NCBI RefSeq assembly: GCF_000400365.1
Contig: NZ_BAOG01000045.1
Location: 1-64,000, forward strand
Reading direction: 5' to 3'
Length of the DNA: 64,000 nt
Source of the DNA: Vibrio jasicida CAIM 1864 = LMG 25398
Lineage (GTDB): Bacteria; Pseudomonadota; Gammaproteobacteria; Enterobacterales; Vibrionaceae
A program made the translations under genes and the position numbers. Of this stretch, positions 54,269 through 61,127 are shown one piece after another. The stretch's first letter is position 1, and every line of letters starts with the position of its first letter. Under the pieces are notes generated by a model, which searched no databases, was not told the DNA's origin, and was given only the letters and a program-made list of their open reading frames with translations.

Positions 54269-54672
54269 TAGTGGCTACCACCCACACTGCTCTCGACAAC
54301 CTTTGCTTCATTGCCGACATCAACTTGGTTTGTATTAAACTCAGGTTGCTGAGCAAGTTCAAAGTATATGTACATATCGATAGGCTCGGGTGTGTTGAGC
54401 AGCATCTTGCCGACTTCTCGCTGAAAATGACCATAATTACCAAGCTCTTCCGTTAAACCCAGTCGTTCATAACTGACTAAGTTCGCAAACATGCCATAAG
54501 CGTATTGATACCTCGTAGCATCCGCATGCTTTTCATGACCGAGTTGATTTAACGCTTGGTCAATTTCTTCTGGCGAGTAAGCTTCCTTATCGCCAAACTC
54601 TTTCAGCAAGAGAGTTGGTACCTGATGCGCAATACTCTGAATCGTCTCTTTCTTTTTAAACATACCGAACAT
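54268..54672 (-). CDS. Small acidic protein of unknown function
   Basis: About 134 residues from ATG 54672, chosen because GGAGG lies 5 bp upstream; the frame is open to 54705. Starts MFGMFKKKETIQSIAHQ, then is mostly helical and acidic. No signal peptide or membrane segment. I do not recognise the family with certainty. Precedes and touches the GNAT gene. Confidence 0.7.
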   Translation of the reverse strand: MFGMFKKKETIQSIAHQVPTLLLKEFGDKEAYSPEEIDQALNQLGHEKHADATRYQYAYGMFANLVSYERLGLTEELGNYGHFQREVGKMLLNTPEPIDMYIYFELAQQPEFNTNQVDVGNEAKVVESSVGGSH

Positions 54673-55025
54673 GATGTCCTCCACTGACGATGATGACCCA
54701 AACAACGCACTTAAAGCACGCGTCGGTCAGCTGATTAAGGTATTTATTAGTATCACAGCTCAAGAATCATACTAACTTGATATCATAATAACCTACAAAT
54801 GCTAGCCGACACGTTGCAGTAAGATGTAATCAGAAACCTTGCCGCAATCACAATTGGTCGTTCACTTAATCGGATATTCAATACGCTTTCGTTAAGCGTT
54901 ATCGTCATCCGATTCCCATTATCAATAGAATCTAAAAAGTGTTTTGCAATCCTTCTTGCTTATCACAATCGCTTTATCTCATTACACTAAAATTCATTGG
55001 TCAGAGCACAAATAAGGAGCAAACC

Positions 55026-55328
55026 GTGACCTATTATTCTGTACTAGATGTAACCCCTACCAGCCAAGACTGGGTACCCGCTTATGTAAACGTTTCAAAC
55101 GATTTAGTTGAGAAACACGGTGGCAACTACATTGCACGTACTAATGTTCATGAACGGTTGGAAGGAACGGGAGACTCACCAGCCCTTCGAATCATGATCG
55201 AATGGCCATCTCGGCAGGCTGCGCTCAATTTTATGAATGACCCAGATTATATTCCGCATCTTAAAGCTCGTACCGAAGGCTCGGTCAGTAATCATTATCT
55301 AATTGAAGGTAATGACCAACTTGCTTAG
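55026..55328 (+). CDS. DUF1330 family (dimeric alpha+beta barrel) protein
   Basis: 100 residues starting at GTG 55026, supported by AAGGAG 6 bp upstream; an upstream extension to 54939 lacks a ribosome site. The sequence (YYSVLDVTPTSQDWVPAYVNVSNDLVEKHGGNYIARTN, then IEWPSRQAALNFMNDPDY) fits the DUF1330/ferredoxin-like barrel family, whose function is unknown. A small hairpin follows. Confidence 0.8.
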   Translation: MTYYSVLDVTPTSQDWVPAYVNVSNDLVEKHGGNYIARTNVHERLEGTGDSPALRIMIEWPSRQAALNFMNDPDYIPHLKARTEGSVSNHYLIEGNDQLA

Positions 55329-55334
55329 CTATTA

Positions 55335-55362
55335 CGCCCAGTTAACCACTGGGCATTTTGTT
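55335..55362 (+). terminator. Terminator after the DUF1330 gene
   Basis: GCCCAGT and ACTGGGC form the stem; a T-rich tract follows. Confidence 0.7.
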
Positions 55363-55433
55363 TTATTGGGCAAAAGAAATCTTGTGCAAAGTCACATTTC
55401 GTATCGACATCCGTAAGCAATTGCGTTAGCTTT

Positions 55434-55449
55434 AGATGTATAGACGTCT
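55434..55449 (+). promoter_or_regulatory. Tandem MetJ boxes upstream of metA
   Basis: Two adjacent 8-mers, AGATGTAT and AGACGTCT. The second is the exact MetJ consensus, the first a degenerate repeat. They end 28 bp before the metA start. MetJ with S-adenosylmethionine binds such contiguous repeats to repress methionine genes. Confidence 0.8.
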
Positions 55450-55477
55450 AAAAAGTGAAGCTTAGGGAGAGAAAGCC

Positions 55478-56419
55478 GTGCCAATTAGAATTCCAGATCA
55501 GTTACCCGCTAGCGATGTATTAAGGACAGAGAACATCTTTGTGATGAGCGAGAGTCGAGCGGCAAGTCAGGAAATCCGTCCATTGCGAGTGCTTATCCTC
55601 AATTTAATGCCAAAAAAAATTGAGACCGAAACTCAGTTTCTTCGCCTACTTTCAAACAGCCCTCTGCAAGTAAATGTCGAGCTACTGCGTATCGATAATC
55701 GTCCAAGTAAGAACACACCAACTGAGCATCTTGATACCTTCTACCGTCAATTTGAAATGGTAAAAGGTAAAAATTTCGATGGCATGATCATTACTGGGGC
55801 GCCACTCGGTTTGGTCCAATTTGAAGATGTCATTTATTGGGACCACTTAAAAACCATCATGGAATGGGCAAAAGACCACGTGACCTCCACACTGTATGTG
55901 TGTTGGGCAGCACAAGCAGGTTTAAAACTGCTTTACGATTTACCCAAAAAAACCCGCAAAGAAAAATTATCTGGGGTTTATCATCATAAAATTCACAACC
56001 CTTACCACCCAGTTCTGCGTGGTTTTGACGATACTTTCTTGGCGCCACATTCTCGTTATGCTGATTTCTCACGAGAGTTCTTAGAAGAACATACCGATCT
56101 CGATATTCTAGCCACGTCTGATGTTGCGGGTGTTTACCTTGCAACAACCAAAGACAAACGTAACGTCTTTGTCACTGGTCATCCTGAATACGACTCTCAT
56201 ACGTTACATAATGAGTACATTCGTGATTTAGGTGAAGACATGGAGCCCGCTATTCCTGTTAATTATTACCCGAACAACAATCCGGATAACGGCCCTGTCG
56301 CAAGTTGGCGTAGCCATGGTCACCTGCTTTTCTCAAACTGGCTAAACTACTGCGTTTATCAACAAACTCCTTACGACCTGGACCATTTCAGCGAAGCCGC
56401 CTTTACCAAAGACGATTAA
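55478..56419 (+). CDS. metA: Homoserine O-succinyltransferase
   Basis: 313 residues, the standard length. The start is GTG ([10 protein letters not shown] follows) with GGGAG about 10 bp upstream. Catalytic Cys in [10 protein letters not shown]; His and Glu in VTGHPEYD. It activates homoserine, the first committed step of methionine synthesis. MetJ boxes lie just upstream, so repression by methionine is expected. Monocistronic. Confidence 0.96.
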   Translation: MPIRIPDQLPASDVLRTENIFVMSESRAASQEIRPLRVLILNLMPKKIETETQFLRLLSNSPLQVNVELLRIDNRPSKNTPTEHLDTFYRQFEMVKGKNFDGMIITGAPLGLVQFEDVIYWDHLKTIMEWAKDHVTSTLYVCWAAQAGLKLLYDLPKKTRKEKLSGVYHHKIHNPYHPVLRGFDDTFLAPHSRYADFSREFLEEHTDLDILATSDVAGVYLATTKDKRNVFVTGHPEYDSHTLHNEYIRDLGEDMEPAIPVNYYPNNNPDNGPVASWRSHGHLLFSNWLNYCVYQQTPYDLDHFSEAAFTKDD

Positions 56420-56442
56420 TTCACTCGTAGAGATTGTGAACC

Positions 56443-56466
56443 AAGCCGCCAACTGGCGGCTTTTTC
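56443..56466 (+). terminator. Terminator of metA
   Basis: AAGCCGCCA and TGGCGGCTT hairpin followed by a T-run. Confidence 0.85.
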
Positions 56467-56567
56467 ATACGAGTTTGCAAACCTGATCGCATTGTGTTTT
56501 TTCCTCATTAGGCTTTTGCACTGTAATTCATATCATGCTGAAAGAATTAGGGATGTGGGAAAGACAA

Positions 56568-57296
56568 ATGAAGATCATAAAACTCAGCGCTCTTATACTG
56601 GCGACTCAGTTTAGCCTGCTCGGTTGTGTGACCGTGAATGAAGATGGTAATAGTCCAGTTGTAAAAGCCGACCCGGTCGCCATGGCTGAGTCTCGTATCG
56701 CACTTGGTTTGGGATACCTAGACGGTGGCAACATGATCCGAGCACATGATAACTTCCAACAAGCCCTCACCCACGCTCCAAGCTACTACCGTGCTCAACT
56801 TTCTATGGCTCATTATTACGAAACGGTTGGTGAAGACAAAAAAGCAGAAGAGATGTACAAACGTTCTCTGCGACAACATTCCAAAAACGGTAACGTACTT
56901 AATAACTACGGCACATTCTTATGCAAGCAAGGAAGTTTTGAGAAAGCGGATAAAATGTTCAACCGCGCCATTGAACAGCCTTATTACTTCCTTATCCCTG
57001 CTAGTTATGAGAATGCTGGCTTTTGCGCACTCAAATCCGACAATACAGAAAGAGCAAAATACTATTTCACGCGCGCTATTGATCATGACCCTCACCGTCC
57101 AAAATCCATTCTCCAGTTAGCAAAGTTAGAAATAGAAAGCGGCAACTACACAGATGCACGCATTCGCCTTATGCGCTTTAATCAAATGTATGGGGTCAAA
57201 AAACCTTCCCTTCGTTTAATGGTTGAACTTGAAGGCGCAGCAGGTAATGAAGCACTTAAAAAGAAATACCAAACACAGCTCAATCGAATGTCTTAA
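56568..57296 (+). CDS. PilF/PilW-like TPR lipoprotein
   Basis: 242 residues from ATG 56568. A lipoprotein signal with lipobox LLGC (Cys20), then about five to six tetratricopeptide repeats (NMIRAHDNFQQALTHAPSYY, KKAEEMYKRSLRQHSKNG, NTERAKYYFTRAIDHDPHRP). PilF proteins are outer-membrane pilotins that assemble the type IV pilus secretin. The usual Vibrio PilF lies near ispG, and no pilus genes are here, so this may be a paralogue. Ends with a strong hairpin. Confidence 0.82.
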   Translation: MKIIKLSALILATQFSLLGCVTVNEDGNSPVVKADPVAMAESRIALGLGYLDGGNMIRAHDNFQQALTHAPSYYRAQLSMAHYYETVGEDKKAEEMYKRSLRQHSKNGNVLNNYGTFLCKQGSFEKADKMFNRAIEQPYYFLIPASYENAGFCALKSDNTERAKYYFTRAIDHDPHRPKSILQLAKLEIESGNYTDARIRLMRFNQMYGVKKPSLRLMVELEGAAGNEALKKKYQTQLNRMS

Positions 57297-57316
57297 CTGT
57301 TGAACTTCAGCACGCC

Positions 57317-57347
57317 ACTTGGTATTCAGAAACAAAGAATACCAAGT
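57317..57347 (+). terminator. Perfect hairpin after the PilF-like gene
   Basis: ACTTGGTATTC pairs perfectly over 11 bp with GAATACCAAGT. The following tract is only moderately T-rich, so it may protect the 3' end as much as terminate. Confidence 0.6.
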
Positions 57348-57649
57348 GTTCCTTACTCCGTTTTATTCTTCGTTTATTTCTGCTCAGGGTAATGTAGGTA
57401 CTGTAAGCTATTATTTAAAAACGGATTTTTAGTTAAAGCTAATTTAGCACACCCCTATATCTGACGTTTTATATGATGCCAATCACACTTGATTGCATAT
57501 TTGTTGCACAATCAGACTCAAAATTTATACATTCAAGTAGCTTATATAAGGATTAATAAAAACAAATAGAACCATATACCCTAGTAACCTCAAAATGCTT
57601 GGCTCAGCGAGATTGACTCGGGTATATATCACAGATGTAAGGACACGTT
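57348..57649. other. Upstream region of the S41 protease gene, no gene seen
   Basis: About 300 bp, AT-rich. It should hold the promoter of the protease-lipoprotein pair. Confidence 0.4.
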
Positions 57650-59239
57650 ATGTTGAAGTATAAACAAGCAGCGTTATTAACCGCCCTCCCTATTGCACTG
57701 CTAGGTTGCGGTGGCGGCGGAGGTGACAGCACAAGTTCCGCGACGAGCAATGGTCTTTCTTGGTCTGCTGGTGATTTCTCGCAGACAGCAGCCAACTTAG
57801 CCAATAAATGCAGCGTAGCAAGAACGGGCACCGACCCGTATACCGGAAAAAATTACCCAGATAAAGCAGGCTCAACCCTGTATGAAAAGATGTTCCTTCG
57901 AGCATTTAGTAACGATACCTACCTTTGGTATGACGAAATCCCAGACAATAATCCAAACAATTATCCGTCTGTCGTCAACTACTTTGATTCACTCGTCACA
58001 TCATCGACCACAGCAAGCGGCCAAAAGAAAGATCGTTTTCATTTCACACGTTCATACGACGAGGTGATGAAATCTCAACAAGCTGGTCTTGTTGCTGGTT
58101 TCGGTTTCAACTGGAAATTCGTTAATAGTTACGCGCCTCGAGAGGTGCTTATTTCTTACACAGAGGATGGTTCACCAGCATCACTCAATGGCGTTGAGCG
58201 TGGAGACAAGCTATTAAAAATTAACAGCGTGGATGTCGTTAATACCTCTTCCCAAGCAGAAGTGGATCTCATTAACCAAGCATTGTTCAACCCAGAGTTA
58301 GGACGTAATTACACGTTTACCTTTGAAGCGGTTAATGGCGGTATGAAGATCATTACACTCACCTCTTCTGATGTGGCAACAAGCCCTGTACGTAATGTAA
58401 AAGTTATCGACAACAACGGAACAAAAGTCGGCTACATGCAATACAACGCATTTGAAGTCACGGCACAGCAACCGCTTATCAATGCATTCAACCAGCTTTC
58501 AGCCCAAAATGTGGACGAAATCGTCATGGACTTGCGCTACAACGGCGGTGGCTTGATTTGGCAATCAGCGCAAGTCGGTTACATGCTGGCGGGTTCTCAT
58601 CCAAACGCGACGTTTGGCGAGTTAATCTATAACGACAAGATCATGAACTCTGGCCAGGTACGAGATAACGTTTACAATTTCGTCGATAAAGAAATCAACT
58701 GGGCAACAGGAACGCTCACTAACAACCCTCTACCGACGCTTAGTGCAGAGCGCGTATATGTCTTAACGACGGATAACACTGCGTCTTCAAGCGAACTGCT
58801 AATCAACGGCTTGCGTGGTATCGACGTTGACGTTATTCAAATTGGCACAACGACAACAGGTAAACCTTACGGCTTCTCACCTCAGCAGAACTGCGGTAAC
58901 GTGTATTACACCATTCAATTTAAATCTTCGAATGACAAAGGCTTTGGTGATTTTGCCGATGGGTTTACTCCTACGGCAAAAAATCTTGTATCGTCTAACA
59001 TTGGTATAGATGACAAAGTGGAAGGTTGTGTAGTGGCAGATGACTTAACCAAACCATTGGGTGATCCATCCGAAGGTATGCTGTCTGCAGCGCTAAACTA
59101 CATGACAACGGGGGGAACTTGTCCTCCAGCACCTGCAATGGCTCGCTCATATCAAGCAATGCCGAGACTAGGTGGCACTCCACTGACTCAAGAAATTGAC
59201 CCACTTCGACAAGAGGCGATTCATGTCAAAATTAACTAA
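57650..59239 (+). CDS. S41 family (C-terminal-processing type) lipoprotein peptidase
   Basis: 529 residues. Lipobox LLGC (Cys20), then a glycine run and a Ser-rich linker. A PDZ-like domain lies at about 160-240 (AGFGFNWK, GVERGDKLLKINSVDV), followed by the S41 domain: VDEIVMDLRYNGGGLIWQSA and DNTASSSELLINGL with the probable nucleophile Ser379, then TTTGKPYGFSP with the lysine. Probably a periplasm-facing or surface serine protease. Its last 17 bp overlap the next lipoprotein gene, indicating translational coupling. Confidence 0.88.
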   Translation: MLKYKQAALLTALPIALLGCGGGGGDSTSSATSNGLSWSAGDFSQTAANLANKCSVARTGTDPYTGKNYPDKAGSTLYEKMFLRAFSNDTYLWYDEIPDNNPNNYPSVVNYFDSLVTSSTTASGQKKDRFHFTRSYDEVMKSQQAGLVAGFGFNWKFVNSYAPREVLISYTEDGSPASLNGVERGDKLLKINSVDVVNTSSQAEVDLINQALFNPELGRNYTFTFEAVNGGMKIITLTSSDVATSPVRNVKVIDNNGTKVGYMQYNAFEVTAQQPLINAFNQLSAQNVDEIVMDLRYNGGGLIWQSAQVGYMLAGSHPNATFGELIYNDKIMNSGQVRDNVYNFVDKEINWATGTLTNNPLPTLSAERVYVLTTDNTASSSELLINGLRGIDVDVIQIGTTTTGKPYGFSPQQNCGNVYYTIQFKSSNDKGFGDFADGFTPTAKNLVSSNIGIDDKVEGCVVADDLTKPLGDPSEGMLSAALNYMTTGGTCPPAPAMARSYQAMPRLGGTPLTQEIDPLRQEAIHVKIN

Positions 59240-59627
59240 AACAATGATCTTACTCACTGGAGCTGGACTTAGCCTTGTACTGATGGGGTGTTCAACATCA
59301 AGCAACAGTGATGCAGTTAATGCGTTAAGTATTAAAACCTCCGCAGATACCGTGAGCGAAATCCAAAGTGCAATTAACACGATTCAAGGAACACAAGCAC
59401 CGACGAAGATCGCATCGAATACCTTTGAGACGAACTCACACTTATTGATCGTGTCGGGGCAATTAATGGAAAAGCACAACATGCCATTAAACGGAGCAGA
59501 AACTGAGTTGCCCGATCAATATACCCTACAGTTACGCGGAGAAGATTGCGGGGTTTACTACGAGAAGGACGATAAATTTGTCCCTCTCACGAATATTCAA
59601 TGTAGACCGAATCCAATTCAGGATTAA
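59223..59627 (+). CDS. Small lipoprotein encoded in overlap with the S41 protease
   Basis: 134 residues from ATG 59223, with AGAGG upstream. Lipoprotein signal and lipobox LMGC (Cys23), then a Ser/Ala-rich linker and a beta-rich C-terminal part with two Cys (EDCGVYY, NIQCRPN). I do not recognise the family. The 17-bp overlap in another frame and shared lipoprotein nature suggest a partner, substrate or regulator of the protease. A terminator follows at once. Confidence 0.75.
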   Translation: MSKLTKTMILLTGAGLSLVLMGCSTSSNSDAVNALSIKTSADTVSEIQSAINTIQGTQAPTKIASNTFETNSHLLIVSGQLMEKHNMPLNGAETELPDQYTLQLRGEDCGVYYEKDDKFVPLTNIQCRPNPIQD

Positions 59628-59631
59628 TGAA

Positions 59632-59676
59632 AAAGCGCGCCGTCACTTTATCCAAAAGAACGGCGCGCTTCTTTTA
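59632..59676. terminator. Terminator between the lipoprotein and YfaZ-like genes
   Basis: AAGCGCGCCGT and ACGGCGCGCTT form an 11-bp stem with a 16-base loop, flanked by A-run and T-rich tract. Works for convergent genes. Confidence 0.8.
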
Positions 59677-59702
59677 TTATCTATTGATTGCTCAATTTCT
59701 TT

Positions 59703-60218
59703 CTATAAGAAGTGGAACGTCAAGTTACCCGTGATGCTGCTTACTGTATCACTGTCTCCATCAATATCCACCCCAAAGGCTTGATAACTGGCACCGACAG
59801 AAATGTTGTCTAACAAGAAGTATTCCGCGCCAACACCATACATGTAAGAGACACCATCGTCTTTGTCCAAGTTGCTAAGGTTACCATTGTATTCGACGTT
59901 AAATGCGTTGATACCACCCTTCGCGTAAACGTGCAGAGGACCAAAATCGATACTTGGTTTAGCTGCTAGATAAAATGACGAGAAGTCCACATCGCCTCGA
60001 TTACCGCCTAAATTCAAGTCAACTTGGCCGTGATTAAAATAACCTACTTCAATGCCGATCAGTGGCAAGATCCCCGTCCCTACATGAATGCCGTAGGTCG
60101 TGTCGTTTTCACTGTCTATGTCTGATTGACCAATTTGACCACCAGCATATAGCCAAGAGTCAGCAAGTGCTGATGTTGAGCATAGCGCCAAAGCCAATAA
60201 CGAGAGTTTTGTTTTCAT
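59703..60218 (-). CDS. YfaZ-like outer-membrane beta-barrel protein, copy 1
   Basis: 171 residues. Signal peptide ends at SALA (about residue 19). The mature part is alternating beta-strands ending in Phe-Leu (NLTFHFL), as in small outer-membrane barrels. Motifs shared with the next gene are WLYAGGQIGQSD, YGIHVGTGILPLIGIEVG and KPSIDFGPLHVYAKGGI. Function unknown; the fold resembles YfaZ/OmpA-like barrels. About 220 bp separate it from copy 2. Confidence 0.82.
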   Translation of the reverse strand: MKTKLSLLALALCSTSALADSWLYAGGQIGQSDIDSENDTTYGIHVGTGILPLIGIEVGYFNHGQVDLNLGGNRGDVDFSSFYLAAKPSIDFGPLHVYAKGGINAFNVEYNGNLSNLDKDDGVSYMYGVGAEYFLLDNISVGASYQAFGVDIDGDSDTVSSITGNLTFHFL

Positions 60219-60373
60219 AGTTATACCTTTCCTGTTCGATTCCTGAACGGAACATCACGCGAACTGCATCGCGTTCCTTATGTAGCTAGCTAAATACTAT
60301 ATGCGAAAGTTTGATGGTTTTAAGACCGAGAAATGAATAATTTATGCTCAATATTGATTTGTGTGATTTACAG

Positions 60374-60403
60374 ACAAAAAAACACCGGCGCGTTGCCGGT
60401 GTT
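60374..60403 (-). terminator. Terminator of YfaZ-like copy 2
   Basis: AAACACCGGC and GCCGGTGTTT hairpin about 30 bp past the stop of copy 2; the T-run is on the other face in part, so bidirectional use is possible. Confidence 0.7.
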
Positions 60404-60433
60404 TATCAAATAAATCTTCGAAATGTTCGACGA

Positions 60434-60916
60434 TTATAGGAAGTGCAACGTCGCGTTTAGAGAGAACGTACCGATGTCGTCTTTACCTGCTGTGTAGTTC
60501 ATGTAGCTTGCGCCAACAGACATTGGACCGAAAATGAAGTATTCAGCGCCGACACCGTACATTAGATCCACATCATCATCGTCTTTACCGCCAGACACTT
60601 TCTTATCCCACTGGTGGATACCACCTTTCGCGTAAACGTGCAGTGGACCGAAGTCGATGCTTGGCTTAAGCGCTGCGTAGTAAGAAGTCAGCTTAGTTTC
60701 GTGACCTGCGATCTTGAATTCACCGTGCTGAGTAACACCCGCTTCGATACCGATGATAGGCAGAATACCTGTACCTACGTGTACAGAGTATGAAGTGTCA
60801 GTCTCGCCTTTGAAGTCAGACTGACCTACAGAAGCACCACCATAAATCCATGAATCTGCCATTGCTGCAGAAGAAGCACTTAGAAGTGCCACTGCCAATA
60901 GAGTTTTCTTCATCAT
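60434..60916 (-). CDS. YfaZ-like outer-membrane beta-barrel protein, copy 2
   Basis: About 160 residues; start is one of two adjacent ATGs (60916 or 60913) behind AAAGG. Signal peptide ends at AAMA. It is a paralogue of copy 1 with the same strand pattern (WIYGGASVGQSD, VHVGTGILPIIGIEAG, KPSIDFGPLHVYAKGGI) and a C-terminal NATLHFL for barrel assembly. It is transcribed independently of copy 1. Confidence 0.83.
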   Translation of the reverse strand: MMKKTLLAVALLSASSAAMADSWIYGGASVGQSDFKGETDTSYSVHVGTGILPIIGIEAGVTQHGEFKIAGHETKLTSYYAALKPSIDFGPLHVYAKGGIHQWDKKVSGGKDDDDVDLMYGVGAEYFIFGPMSVGASYMNYTAGKDDIGTFSLNATLHFL

Positions 60917-60975
60917 CAACCTTTACTCTTTATAATTACCCACTCCTGCACCGTCGCAGAGGTTGGTACTGCAAA

Positions 60976-61007
60976 CACAAGGGAGGCGAATCATTGCCTC
61001 CCTTGTG
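60976..61007. terminator. Long inverted repeat between hrpA and the YfaZ-like gene
   Basis: CACAAGGGAGGC and GCCTCCCTTGTG pair over 12 bp. No good T-run follows on either strand, so it may be a weak hrpA terminator or an mRNA-stabilising hairpin. Confidence 0.55.
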
Positions 61008-61127
61008 ACTTAAAATAACTTGTGAACAATTCTTAGCAAATACTATACCAACAGCGACCTAAACTGGACAAACCATTGATAAGTCGATGAACCTCACAAG
61101 AAAAACTGCCGCTATTGTACTTAGCGT

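Noticed and set aside
60976..61007. Inverted repeat as a mobile-element end
   Set aside because: No transposase, target duplication or partner repeat is visible; hairpin in an intergenic gap after hrpA explains it.
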